Below are positions 51,592 through 60,343 of a stretch of DNA of 64,000 nucleotides, in pieces (position 1 is the stretch's first letter; each line of letters opens with the position of its first letter). The translations under genes and the position numbers were made by a program. The notes below the pieces were generated by a model. The model did no database searches. It was not told the DNA's origin and saw nothing but the letters and a program-made list of their open reading frames with translations. The DNA is from VBOC01 sp964512655. GTDB taxonomy: Bacteria; Bacteroidota; Ignavibacteria; UBA10030; SZUA-254. The stretch is from assembly GCA_964512655.1 (NCBI GenBank), contig CAZEJT010000004.1, positions 136,338 through 200,337 of the forward strand, read 5' to 3'.

Positions 51592-51855
51592 ATGGACTCA
51601 AAAATCAGCTTCAAGATAAGGCTCGAGGGACATGTAGACCGTTATTGGCTCGACTGGTTCTGTCATGGGGACGGCAATCGCCCCTCCGAAATGATTCATT
51701 GCGCGCACGGAGAGACGATCATTCGCGGTGAAGTGCCCGATCAATCGGCTTTTTATGGGATGTTGACAAGAATTAGTGATTTGGGCCTAACTGTCAAATC
51801 AGTCGTCGCTCTCAGGAATGGCGAGCACGACGAAGAACTGTCCAAATCCCGGTAA
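51592..51855 (+). CDS. Small hypothetical protein ahead of the efflux operon
   Basis: The 87-residue cytoplasmic protein reads FKIRLEGHVDRYWLDWFCHG, MIHCAHGETIIRGEVPDQSA and FYGMLTRISDLGLTVKSVVA. The same D(Q)SAFYGMLTRIxDLGLTLxSV pattern occurs in small proteins often encoded next to LAL-type LuxR regulators in environmental bacteria, as I recall; its role is unknown. It sits between the regulator and the TolC-type gene, 70 bases before the latter, and may be an accessory to the regulator. Confidence 0.65.
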   Translation: MDSKISFKIRLEGHVDRYWLDWFCHGDGNRPSEMIHCAHGETIIRGEVPDQSAFYGMLTRISDLGLTVKSVVALRNGEHDEELSKSR

Positions 51856-51925
51856 TCCGATTGTCATCTGTTCGGATGCATCGAATTAATGCGATAAACC
51901 CCCAAATCGAAAGAACGAGGTAGAT

Positions 51926-53503
51926 ATGAAAAGCACATCGAAAAACAATCTGATGAAGTTAATTGCATTGTGCATCCTGGTCGCAACCGCGTCCGCTCAA
52001 GGGCAATCTACGGCGAGTCCCGACAGCGCCCTGCAGACAATACTCAACGGACTTGCGGGAACGAGAATCACCCTTCAGCAGGCGGTTGAGAGCGCAGCGA
52101 CGAATGCGACTTCCGTTCGCACTGCTGAGGCAACCTATCTTGCCGCCGAGGGTTCGGTGCGGCGCGAGGAGGGATTCTACGATCCTCAATTGTTTTTCAA
52201 CGTGAACCACCTTGACAATAACCAGCCGACCTCTTCCCTCTTTTCAGGCGCACCCGTTCTCGCAACACAGCAAACGGCTTCTCAGGCCGGCGTCCGCCTG
52301 AATCTGCCCATCGGAACGAGAATCGAAGCGGGGATCAACACCACCCGACTGGCCACAAATTCTCAGCTTGCATCCCTGAATCCCGAGTATGACGCATCCG
52401 GGAGCATCAGCCTTCGTCAGCCTCTCCTCGGCGGATTTGCCGCCTCTGCACGGAAGAAACTCTCAACGGCGGAGGCTGGCCGGGGCGCCGAGAAAGCCCG
52501 GTTCGATGAACAGGTCATCGCGGTCAACGGAGAAGTCGAACGTTCGTACTGGGATCTGTACGCGGCGGAGCGGGATTATGCAGTTCAGCGCCTAACGCGC
52601 GATCGGGCGGATCAATTCCTGAAGGAGACCGAGCTCAGGGCCCAGACGGGCCTCGTGGGGACGAACCAGGTGGCAAGCGCAAAAACGTTCCTCGCGGAGC
52701 AGGAGCTCCTTCTCTTCGAACGTGATGAACAACTTGGCCGCCAGTCGGACCTTCTTGCCTCACTGATCGGCGTCCGTCCAAGCGCATCGGCCTCCCGCTA
52801 CATTCCGGTTGACGTCCCCCCCGGCGCTTTCGCCGTCGGGTCCGTGGATTCGCTTGTCGAGATTGCTCTCAGGAACAACCTTGATTTGCAGGCATCAAAA
52901 AAGGATATCGAAGCGGCGCGAGCCCTGGCCGATGCGGCCCAATGGGAAGCGCTCCCCAGCGTAGATGTCGTTGGATCGGTCGGAGGAAATGCGCTTTTGG
53001 GGAGTTCCCAGGTTGTCAGTATCCCAGGGTTCGCGCCCTATTCTGGGCCCGGAGGAACGTTCGGGGATGCGTTGCAGCAGGTGTTCAAGCGCGATTATCC
53101 CTCTTGGAGCGTCGGGGTCGAGGTGAATTTTCCGATCGGCCTCCGGAGCGGCCTTGGCGAACATGATCGGCTTCAGGCACAAGCGATAGGGGCGGAGCAG
53201 CGATCGATCGAACTCTCGCGGGTTCTCGAACAGCAGGTTCGAGCGGCACACCGCGAGGTGTCGAACGGGCAAGGGAGGCTGACCGCCGCGAAAAACGGAG
53301 TCGACGCGGCTCAGGAGCAGGTGCGGATCGGTCTTATTGAATTCCGCACCGGCCGGGCGACGGCGTTCGAACTGGTCCGCCTTGGCGAAGACTTTGCCGT
53401 AGCACAGCAACGCTATTCCGATGCGCTCGTACGCACCGCAAAGGCGGCAGCCACGCTGAAACAATTATTGTCAGAGAGTTCCACTGAAACTCATAATCAG
53501 TAA
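51926..53503 (+). CDS. TolC-family outer-membrane efflux channel
   Basis: The ATG at 51926 follows ACGAGGTAGAT. The 525-residue product has a signal peptide (KLIALCILVATASAQGQ) and two repeated OEP halves with long coiled helices, for example LQQAVESAATNATSVRTAEA, ERSYWDLYAAERDYAVQRLT, and later LVEIALRNNLDLQASKKDIE and GLIEFRTGRATAFELVRLGE. It forms the trimeric outer-membrane tunnel for the RND pump encoded next. It is separated by 13 bases from the adaptor gene. Confidence 0.92.
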   Translation: MKSTSKNNLMKLIALCILVATASAQGQSTASPDSALQTILNGLAGTRITLQQAVESAATNATSVRTAEATYLAAEGSVRREEGFYDPQLFFNVNHLDNNQPTSSLFSGAPVLATQQTASQAGVRLNLPIGTRIEAGINTTRLATNSQLASLNPEYDASGSISLRQPLLGGFAASARKKLSTAEAGRGAEKARFDEQVIAVNGEVERSYWDLYAAERDYAVQRLTRDRADQFLKETELRAQTGLVGTNQVASAKTFLAEQELLLFERDEQLGRQSDLLASLIGVRPSASASRYIPVDVPPGAFAVGSVDSLVEIALRNNLDLQASKKDIEAARALADAAQWEALPSVDVVGSVGGNALLGSSQVVSIPGFAPYSGPGGTFGDALQQVFKRDYPSWSVGVEVNFPIGLRSGLGEHDRLQAQAIGAEQRSIELSRVLEQQVRAAHREVSNGQGRLTAAKNGVDAAQEQVRIGLIEFRTGRATAFELVRLGEDFAVAQQRYSDALVRTAKAAATLKQLLSESSTETHNQ

Positions 53504-53516
53504 AGGAGTGAACCGA

Positions 53517-54644
53517 ATGAAAAAGCGAATGATCATCATGCTGATTGCGGTTGCGATCTTTTTGAGCGTAATCGGTCTCGTCAAGTACAATCAGATTCGG
53601 GCTGCTATCGCCGAACATGCAAACTTCAGCATGCCTCCGGAGGCGATCACGACCATCGTCGCCTCGGAGGAGAAGTGGCCCGTGACGCTCGAGGCGATCG
53701 GAAGCGTGACGGCGGAGCAGGGCGTGGTTGTGAGCGCCGATCTCCCAGGAGTGGTTGCCGCGATCGAGTTCAGATCGGGCACCAACGTGCGTGGCGGAGA
53801 CATCCTTGCGCGTCTGGATACGAAACAGGAAGAAGCCCAACTGGCCGCAGCAAAGGCCCAGCAGCACCTTGCGCAGGTCAACTTTGACCGCATGCGCGTG
53901 CTGAAGTCCGAGGGCGTTGCGGCCCAGGCGGATTTCGACCAGGTCGAAGCCGAGGACATGCAGGCCGATGCGCGGGTGAGAGAGATTCAGGCCACGATCG
54001 AGCGCAAGACCATCCGAGCCCCGTTCAGCGGCATTCTCGGCATCCGCGAAGTTAACCTTGGCCAGTACGTGAACGCGGGCCAGGCGGTCGTTCCCCTTCA
54101 ATCGCTCGATCCGGTGTGTGTCGATTTTGCGGTGCCCCAGCAGGAAATGCGTGACATACGCGTCGGCGCCGAACTCGACCTGGCGCTTGAGGGAGTCGCG
54201 GGGGTTGCCGGAAAGGGACGCATTTCGGCCGTCAACTCTATCGTCGATCAATCAACCCGCAATGTCAACGTGCGGGCGACGCTCGCGAATCCCGATCGAA
54301 AGTTCCTCCCCGGGATGTTCGTGAAGGTGAGCGTGGTCGCAGGCAAAGACCGGGCGGTCGTTGCACTCCCGGCTTCCTCGATCGCCCACGCACCCTACGG
54401 CGACAACGTATTTGTTGTTGACAGCATCCATGCTCCAAACGGCGCTACCTACCGCGGAGTACGCCAGCAGTTCGTGAAGCTTGGCGGAGGACGCGGCGAT
54501 CAGGTTGCGGTTCTAGAGGGAGTCAAAATCGGCGAGGAGGTAGCCACTTCCGGTGTGTTCAAACTCCGCGCCGGTGCGCCTGTCCTCGTGAGCAACCAGG
54601 TCCGCCCCGATAACAATCCAAAGCCGAATCCGGAGGATAATTAA
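53517..54644 (+). CDS. RND efflux periplasmic adaptor (membrane fusion protein)
   Basis: The ATG at 53517 is 7 bases after AAAGGAG; a GTG at 53508 lies inside that site. The 375-residue protein has an N-terminal membrane anchor (MIIMLIAVAIFLSVIGLV) rather than a lipobox, then a lipoyl-like half (VVVSADLPGVVAAIEFRSGT), a coiled hairpin (AQLAAAKAQQHLAQVNFDRM), the second lipoyl half (KTIRAPFSGILGIREVNLGQ) and beta-barrel/membrane-proximal domains. It links the RND pump to the TolC-type channel. Its stop abuts the pump's ATG directly. Confidence 0.93.
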   Translation: MKKRMIIMLIAVAIFLSVIGLVKYNQIRAAIAEHANFSMPPEAITTIVASEEKWPVTLEAIGSVTAEQGVVVSADLPGVVAAIEFRSGTNVRGGDILARLDTKQEEAQLAAAKAQQHLAQVNFDRMRVLKSEGVAAQADFDQVEAEDMQADARVREIQATIERKTIRAPFSGILGIREVNLGQYVNAGQAVVPLQSLDPVCVDFAVPQQEMRDIRVGAELDLALEGVAGVAGKGRISAVNSIVDQSTRNVNVRATLANPDRKFLPGMFVKVSVVAGKDRAVVALPASSIAHAPYGDNVFVVDSIHAPNGATYRGVRQQFVKLGGGRGDQVAVLEGVKIGEEVATSGVFKLRAGAPVLVSNQVRPDNNPKPNPEDN

Positions 54645-57600
54645 ATGAAAATCACAGATCTGTTCATCAAACGGCCCGTCCTTGCGATCGTCGTTAATCT
54701 GGTTATCCTGATCGCGGGACTCCAATCGATCCGGTCGCTCAGCGTGCGGCAGTATCCGCGCAGCGATATCGCCGTCGTCCAGGTGACGACGGCCTACGTC
54801 GGCGCCAACGCCGACCTGGTGCGCGGCTTTATCACCACACCGCTGGAGCGCGTCATCGCGAGCGCAGACGGCATCGATTACCTCGAATCCTCGAGCGCAC
54901 AGGGATTGAGCACGATTACAGTGCACCTCAAGCTCAATTACAATACCAATGATGCCCTGACGCAGATCCAGGCGAAAGTGGCCCAGGTGCGGAACGATCT
55001 CCCGCCCGAAGCCCAGGCCCCGGTTATCGATCTCCAGACTGCCGATGCGCAGTTTGCGGCCATGTACCTGGGGTTCGCCTCCAAGACGCTTGACCAGAAT
55101 CAGATCACGGATTACCTCACACGCGTCGTGCAGCCGAAACTCTCTGCGATCAGCGGCGTGCAGCGCGCAGACATCCTGGGGGCCCGTACGTTTGCCATGC
55201 GCATCTGGCTGAAGCCGGAGAAGATGGCGGCTCTCAATATCTCGCCGTCCCAGGTGCACGACGCGCTTGCGAAGAACAACTATCTCTCAGCGCTGGGCGC
55301 GACGAAGGGCTCGATGGTTTCCGTGAATCTCGTCGCCAACACGGCGCTGCAGACCACTGAGGAGTTTCGACAGCTGGTGGTCAAAGAGGAAGGCGGGGTT
55401 GTCGTGCGGCTTGGCGAGATTGCAGATGTTGTCCTGGGCGCGGAGAATTACGACCAGGACGTGCGGTTCGACGGCCAGAGCGCAACATTTATGGGGGTCT
55501 GGGTCCTCCCGAACGCGAACACCCTGGACGTTATCCAGCACGTCCGGGCTGCCATTCCGGACATCCGGGCGCAGCTCCCTACCGGCATGACCGCGGGGAT
55601 CCCTTATGATTCGACCGAATACATCCAGGATGCGATCAACGAGGTGCTCAAAACGCTTGGGGAGACGCTTCTCATCGTGGTGATCGTGATATTTCTCTTC
55701 CTCGGATCGGTCCGTTCGCTGATCATACCGGTTGTGGCTATTCCCATCTCGCTGATCGGCGCGGTATTTCTCATGCTGGTGGCCGGCTTCACGATCAATT
55801 TGTTGACTCTTCTTGCCATCGTGCTCTCCGTAGGGCTCGTAGTCGACGACGCGATCGTGATGGTTGAAAATATCGAACGGCACCTTCATCTGGGTAAGAA
55901 ACCTGTGCAGGCCGCTCTCGAAGCCGCGCGAGAGCTGGTGGGTCCGATTATCGCGATGACGATTACCCTCGCCGCAGTATATACGCCTGTCGGAATTCAG
56001 GGTGGGCTGACCGGAGCGCTCTTCCGTGAGTTTGCATTTGCGCTCGCAGGCTCGGTCATCGTTTCCGGCATCGTCGCCCTGACACTTTCGCCCATGATGG
56101 GATCGACCCTCCTTCGGGCGGGTGACACCGAACGGGGCCTCGCGGGAATCATCAACCGCCGATTCGATGCGATTCGCGCGTGGTACACGAACCTCCTCTC
56201 GCATACGCTCGCCTACCGAAAGGTCGTGTATGTCTTGTGGATCGTTGTGGTCGGGTTGATCGTGCCGTTCTACATGTTCTCACAGCGCGAACTGGCCCCG
56301 GCTGAAGACCAGAGCGTAATCTTCGGCGTTGTGCAGGCATCGGCAAACTCGACGATCGATCAGACCAAGTTGTTTGCCAACAAGGTCAACGACGTCTATC
56401 AATCGTTCCCGGAGCACAAGAATACGTTTCAATTGACATATCCGACATCCGGATTCGGAGGGATGGTTACCACTCCCTGGAGTCAGCGCAAGAAGACGAC
56501 GCAACAGCTTCAGGTCGAAGCTGCCGGTAAGCTTTCACGGATTCCGGGCGTCAGGGTAATATCGCTCACTCCGCCTTCCCTTCCAGGCGGCGGCAATTTC
56601 CCGGTGGAGTTCGTGATCGCTTCGACGGCTGAGCCCGCGCAGCTCGTGACGTTCGCGAATCAATTGGTCGGGAAGGCATTTGCGAGCGGGCTTTTCATGT
56701 TCGCCGATGCAGACCTGAAGTTCGACCAGCCGCAGGCGGAAGTTGTCTTCGATCGCGACAAGCTCCGATCACAGGGTGTCGACATGAGTCAAGCCGGACG
56801 CGACCTCTCGACGCTGTTGAGCGGGGATCTCGTGAACCGCTTCAGCATCCAGGGGCGGAGTTACAAGGTCATCCCCCAGATCAAACGAAGTGAACGGCTG
56901 ACACCGGAACAACTCGAAGACATTCATGTCACGGGTCCGAACGGACGTCTGGTCCCGCTTTCCACCTTCGCTACGCTCAAAACTACGACCGAGCCGAGGG
57001 AGCTAAAGCGCTTCCAGCAGCTTAATGCTGTCCGCATCGTCGGCGTGATACCTCCCCCGGTTTCGCTGGACCGCGCGCTCACATTTCTGGAAGACGAGGC
57101 TGCAAAGATCCTTCCGGCCGGATATACGATCGATTACGCCGGGGAATCGCGCCAGTTACGTACTGAAGGGAGCAAATTCCTGGGGGTGTTCCTTCTCTCG
57201 GCGATCCTGATCTATCTGGTTCTTGCGGCGCAGTTTGAGAGCTTCCGGGATCCGTTTGTGATCCTGGCCGGCTCGGTGCCGCTTGCGATTTCGGGATCGC
57301 TCCTCTTCTCGTTCCTCGGGCTGACGACGTTGAACATTTACAGTCAGATCGGTCTGATTACACTCGTCGGTCTGGTTTCGAAGAATGGAATACTCATCGT
57401 TCAATTCGCCAACCATCTTCAGGAAGAGGGGCGGGATAAGCTGCACGCCATCATCGAGGCGGCTGGCACGCGACTCCGGCCGATTCTGATGACCAGCGCC
57501 GCTACCGTGGTGGGCCATCTTCCGCTGGTGTTCGCTGCGGGGCCCGGCGCGGGGGCGCGCAACAGCATAGGAATCATGCTCGTGACGGGGATGGTCATTG

Positions 57601-57725
57601 GCACTGCCTTTACGCTTTTCGTCGTACCGGCAATCTATATGCTCGTGGCGCGTGCCCACAAGGCCGTAGAAGCCAGAGAGTTCGAGGCGGAGATCGCCCC
57701 GGTCGAGGCTGCGGTCATCGCATGA
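54645..57725 (+). CDS. RND multidrug efflux pump (AcrB/MdtC type)
   Basis: The 1026-residue HAE-1 pump has the FIKRPVLAIVVNLVILIAG start, two sets of six helices and large periplasmic loops. The proton-relay Asp pair is kept in VGLVVDDAIVMVENIERH (401/402), and the fourth-helix Lys partner is in GLVSKNGILIVQF (about 904). QYPRSDIAVVQVTTAYVGAN is the usual first loop. It exports hydrophobic or amphipathic compounds; wording is nearest to the MdtB/MdtC side of the family. It is the third gene of a compact three-gene operon. Confidence 0.95.
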   Translation: MKITDLFIKRPVLAIVVNLVILIAGLQSIRSLSVRQYPRSDIAVVQVTTAYVGANADLVRGFITTPLERVIASADGIDYLESSSAQGLSTITVHLKLNYNTNDALTQIQAKVAQVRNDLPPEAQAPVIDLQTADAQFAAMYLGFASKTLDQNQITDYLTRVVQPKLSAISGVQRADILGARTFAMRIWLKPEKMAALNISPSQVHDALAKNNYLSALGATKGSMVSVNLVANTALQTTEEFRQLVVKEEGGVVVRLGEIADVVLGAENYDQDVRFDGQSATFMGVWVLPNANTLDVIQHVRAAIPDIRAQLPTGMTAGIPYDSTEYIQDAINEVLKTLGETLLIVVIVIFLFLGSVRSLIIPVVAIPISLIGAVFLMLVAGFTINLLTLLAIVLSVGLVVDDAIVMVENIERHLHLGKKPVQAALEAARELVGPIIAMTITLAAVYTPVGIQGGLTGALFREFAFALAGSVIVSGIVALTLSPMMGSTLLRAGDTERGLAGIINRRFDAIRAWYTNLLSHTLAYRKVVYVLWIVVVGLIVPFYMFSQRELAPAEDQSVIFGVVQASANSTIDQTKLFANKVNDVYQSFPEHKNTFQLTYPTSGFGGMVTTPWSQRKKTTQQLQVEAAGKLSRIPGVRVISLTPPSLPGGGNFPVEFVIASTAEPAQLVTFANQLVGKAFASGLFMFADADLKFDQPQAEVVFDRDKLRSQGVDMSQAGRDLSTLLSGDLVNRFSIQGRSYKVIPQIKRSERLTPEQLEDIHVTGPNGRLVPLSTFATLKTTTEPRELKRFQQLNAVRIVGVIPPPVSLDRALTFLEDEAAKILPAGYTIDYAGESRQLRTEGSKFLGVFLLSAILIYLVLAAQFESFRDPFVILAGSVPLAISGSLLFSFLGLTTLNIYSQIGLITLVGLVSKNGILIVQFANHLQEEGRDKLHAIIEAAGTRLRPILMTSAATVVGHLPLVFAAGPGAGARNSIGIMLVTGMVIGTAFTLFVVPAIYMLVARAHKAVEAREFEAEIAPVEAAVIA

Positions 57726-57803
57726 TGGAACTTGTCCCGGACATGACGCTAAACTATCCAGAAAATCACATAATCCACAAACAGTCAATGTAAGGAGAAA
57801 GTC

Positions 57804-58418
57804 ATGAAACAGTTGCTAAACATATTTGCCGCGGTCGTTGTGCTGATTGCGGCCGTCTCAACCATCAGCTCCGCGCAGGTCGCGCCTGAGAAGAACCTGA
57901 GTCTCAGGGCGGTCTCGGCGGGTTCAATTCTGGTCGGAGCAAATTCGACGGATTCCAAGGTGGGACCGTATTTTGGAGGAAGTCTCGCGTATGGTCTCCC
58001 CTACGGGATTTCGCTGTACGTCGAATCAGGCTACGGTTACACGAGCTATCAGTCGATCGATGGACTAAAACTTGCCTCGATCCCTATTCTCGGAGGGGTC
58101 ACGTACAATTTTGGATCCCTGATCAATTCAAGCGTCGTGCAGCCCTTCGCCGGAGTATCGGCCGGGGCGTTTAACTACTCGCTGCGGCAGAACGACAATA
58201 CCGTCATGATCGCGGGTGAAGAACAGAAAACCACGAGCTTCGGGGTGGAGGGAATCGTGGGGGTGAATTTCAGCGTTAGCCCCCAGTTCGCCATCGACGT
58301 ACACGGAAAGTACGATCATGCGTTTTCCAAGCGGGATAACGGCAATGCTCTCGAAGGTCAGGAGTGGAGCAACGTCAACTTCGGGGGCGGAGTTTCTTAC
58401 TCGTTCTCGATCTACTAA
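57804..58418 (+). CDS. Outer-membrane beta-barrel protein (OmpX/OprF-size)
   Basis: The ATG at 57804 follows AAGGAGAAAGTC. The 204-residue product has a signal peptide (LLNIFAAVVVLIAAVSTISSAQ) and eight probable strands with aromatic girdles, e.g. GPYFGGSLAYGLPYGISLYV, ESGYGYTSY and NVNFGGGVSYSFSIY, whose final aromatic is typical of the BAM recognition strand. It could be an accessory porin of the efflux system, 78 bases after the RND gene, or independent. A strong terminator follows. Confidence 0.75.
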   Translation: MKQLLNIFAAVVVLIAAVSTISSAQVAPEKNLSLRAVSAGSILVGANSTDSKVGPYFGGSLAYGLPYGISLYVESGYGYTSYQSIDGLKLASIPILGGVTYNFGSLINSSVVQPFAGVSAGAFNYSLRQNDNTVMIAGEEQKTTSFGVEGIVGVNFSVSPQFAIDVHGKYDHAFSKRDNGNALEGQEWSNVNFGGGVSYSFSIY

Positions 58419-58452
58419 GTCCTCAGTCGATGAATCTGCCTACTGTTGACGT

Positions 58453-58523
58453 GGGGGTCACACGGATGGATGAAACCGGGCGCCACCGGGGAGTTCGTTC
58501 GTGTGACTCCCTTATATTTTTTT
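58453..58523 (+). terminator. Terminator of the efflux/OMP transcript
   Basis: GGGGGTCACACG (58453-58464) pairs with CGTGTGACTCCC (58500-58511) over 12 base pairs with one G-U. A smaller CCGG hairpin is in the 35-base loop, and a T run reaches 58523 (TATTTTTTT). The T run overlaps the last codons of the convergent DUF4760-like gene. Confidence 0.6.
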
Positions 58524-59018
58524 CTTCCCTTCGTGAAACGGCTTGCGCGGATTGTTCCGCATCCGTTCATCGATGCGTTCTGCAAGCCACTGGTAATATT
58601 CGCTCATGAAAGGATCCTCGCGCTTGACGCGTATGTCGAGATAGAGCGACTTTAATTTCTCCCAGGAGGTGGTCACAAACGATCCAAGCGTCTTGTCCAC
58701 CAGGTCGATGTCAATCACCCTTTCTGCCACCATCATCCCCAGCGACTCCATTTCCTGCCCAAACTGAATGAGAAGGAATTGTTCTTGATCGGGAAGGGCG
58801 CCCAATTCCTCGATTGTTTTCGGCATGTCTCGCCAGCCAACATAGCGGATGAGTTCCGCAAATTCACGCGTCTGAAAAGCCCGCAGTGTCTCGAGCGTCA
58901 GCCGTTCGCGCCTGTCGCGGCCCGCGGCCCTCACCTGGGCGATGCCGAATATGAGAGCGACAATGAAGGAGAGGGTTAGAGCAAGATTCGCTATCAGGGC
59001 TATCGTATCACCTGTCAT
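58512..59018 (-). CDS. DUF4760-like membrane protein, second copy
   Basis: The 168-residue protein has one N-terminal helix (LIANLALTLSFIVALIFGIA, about 7-26) and a soluble helical part with LRAFQTREFAELIRYVGW, FGQEMESLGMMVAERVIDID and YYQWLAERIDERM. It aligns end to end with the protein at 7540-8043 (RSFETPAF vs RAFQTREF; FESLGIL vs MESLGMM; YEWAQWLAEQF vs YYQWLAERI), so the two are paralogues. The ATG is just after GGAGGCAT. Its C-terminal codons lie in the T run of the convergent terminator. Confidence 0.7.
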   Translation of the reverse strand: MTGDTIALIANLALTLSFIVALIFGIAQVRAAGRDRRERLTLETLRAFQTREFAELIRYVGWRDMPKTIEELGALPDQEQFLLIQFGQEMESLGMMVAERVIDIDLVDKTLGSFVTTSWEKLKSLYLDIRVKREDPFMSEYYQWLAERIDERMRNNPRKPFHEGKKKI

Positions 59019-59072
59019 ATGCCTCCTGTACGTTCATGATGTCAATGGAGACTTCCTCCTTCTGCAGGCCTG

Positions 59073-59459
59073 TCATTGACATACTGCGTCCGCTTCAATT
59101 TCGACAAGCCAATCGGGGTCGATGAATCTGCTCACCTGGACAAACGTCGAAGCCGGGCGAATCTTACCGAACACTTCCCCATGTGCCCGGGCAACTTCTT
59201 TCCAGTCGTTCATGTTGACGAGATAGACACGCGTGCGGATCACATCCTGAAGTTGAGATCCTAATCCCTTCAGGGCACCGGAGATAATTTCGAGACAGCG
59301 CTTCGTCTGGGCATATCCGTCCCCGACGCCGACTGTGTTCCCGTCCGCACCGAGCGGAGCCGTCCCGGAAACTGCGATCATGTTCCCAATGCGGATGCCC
59401 CGGGAGAATCCTATGGGGGCCTCGAAGGGTGATCCGGAGGATACGTGTTGCCTTGCCAT
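59073..59459 (-). CDS. RidA/YjgF-family enamine/imine deaminase
   Basis: I use the ATG at 59459; a more upstream start would overlap the divergent gene's leader. The 128-residue protein has IRIGNMIAVSGTAPLG, YAQTKRCLEIISGALKGLGS, DVIRTRVYLVNMNDW (with the active-site Arg) and RPASTFVQVSRFIDPDWLVE then IEADAV, all standard RidA text. RidA hydrolyses reactive enamines made by PLP enzymes, protecting the cell. The members with GxRxGNxIAVSGTAP are the YjgF-YER057c side of the family, whose substrate may vary. Confidence 0.9.
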   Translation of the reverse strand: MARQHVSSGSPFEAPIGFSRGIRIGNMIAVSGTAPLGADGNTVGVGDGYAQTKRCLEIISGALKGLGSQLQDVIRTRVYLVNMNDWKEVARAHGEVFGKIRPASTFVQVSRFIDPDWLVEIEADAVCQ

Positions 59460-59600
59460 GGGAAAATCCTCGTTACGTGGTTCGGTGGGAGGCTGATTTG
59501 GTACAACGTACTGAATGTGAGAAGGAGAATCAAGGCAGGGGTGAGCGATCTTCAATTGCACTTCGCTCGTGATTTGATTTTATTCAATCCACAGTCAACA

Positions 59601-59987
59601 ATGTATTACCCGCTCTCTCGCCACACCCTGGTCCGTTTACTGGCAGCCACGCTCACCCTTATTCTCTGGGGATGCGGCAGTGCCCAGCCAACTCTCTTGT
59701 TCCGCCCGCCGGGCGCCACGGACCTCGTATTGAGCATAACTCTTGAGAGGAATGAATCGGCGAAATTGATAACACTCATGGTAAACGGCACGAAAGTATG
59801 CTCGGAGCCCGTCGACGCATTCAATGGGGGGGAGGAGATGAAAGGGAATTATCGGGGCCACCTGATGGCTGCCCAGATTCACACCATTACCTCCTACGTT
59901 ACCAACCAGGAAATCACGTCATGCAGCGTCACCTACGACGGCGGCCCGGCGGGGGAGATCGAACTGCATAAGACAAAGTTGCCTTGA
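59601..59987 (+). CDS. Small hypothetical lipoprotein
   Basis: The ATG at 59601 starts a 128-residue product with lipoprotein signal LVRLLAATLTLILWGC. The mature part is short and beta-rich: TDLVLSITLERNESAKLITL, MVNGTKVCSEPVDAFNGGEE and SCSVTYDGGPAGEIELHKTK, resembling small extracytoplasmic beta-sandwich proteins without a named family. Two cysteines in the mature chain could form a disulfide. It is divergent from ridA and separate from the T9SS gene downstream. Confidence 0.6.
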   Translation: MYYPLSRHTLVRLLAATLTLILWGCGSAQPTLLFRPPGATDLVLSITLERNESAKLITLMVNGTKVCSEPVDAFNGGEEMKGNYRGHLMAAQIHTITSYVTNQEITSCSVTYDGGPAGEIELHKTKLP

Positions 59988-60103
59988 ACGGATAGCCGCC
60001 CTCTGCGCCAGCCCACGCAAAATAGTTGATTTCGCCCCCGGTTTTCAGATCCTTCCGGCTGCTTTCGCAGGTATTAACGCATAAAAAGTTTCTGAATTAG
60101 GTG

Positions 60104-60132
60104 TTGACAAACGGATGTCAACTGCCTATATT
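60104..60132 (+). promoter_or_regulatory. Strong promoter with embedded inverted repeat, upstream of T9SS gene
   Basis: TTGACA (60104-60109), 17 bases, TATATT (60127-60132) is near perfect for sigma70. The -35 is also the left arm of a dyad TTGACA-N6-TGTCAA (60104-60121), so a repressor there would block the promoter. Transcription from about 60139 gives a leader of about 205 bases before the ATG at 60344; the rest of the 356-base gap shows nothing else clear. Confidence 0.6.
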
Positions 60133-60343
60133 GACTTCGGGAGGCGCAAGAGGCCTAAGTTCCACCGGTTCCTCGATCTATCGTGGCCAATGGTCACGGG
60201 GGTTTCTCTAAAAGACTTGCGGTTCTCCCTATGCTATATTATCTCCCATCCGGGGAGTGTCTCCCTCCCGCCGCGGCCTCGTTCCATTGTCATCGTACGT
60301 CCACCTCTCACTCACCATACCTAATTCAGAAAGGAGCATCGCA

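Noticed and set aside
55287..56204. Open frame of 305 codons opposite the RND pump
   Set aside because: Highly charged His/Arg/Asp-rich text antisense to transmembrane segments of a certain gene.
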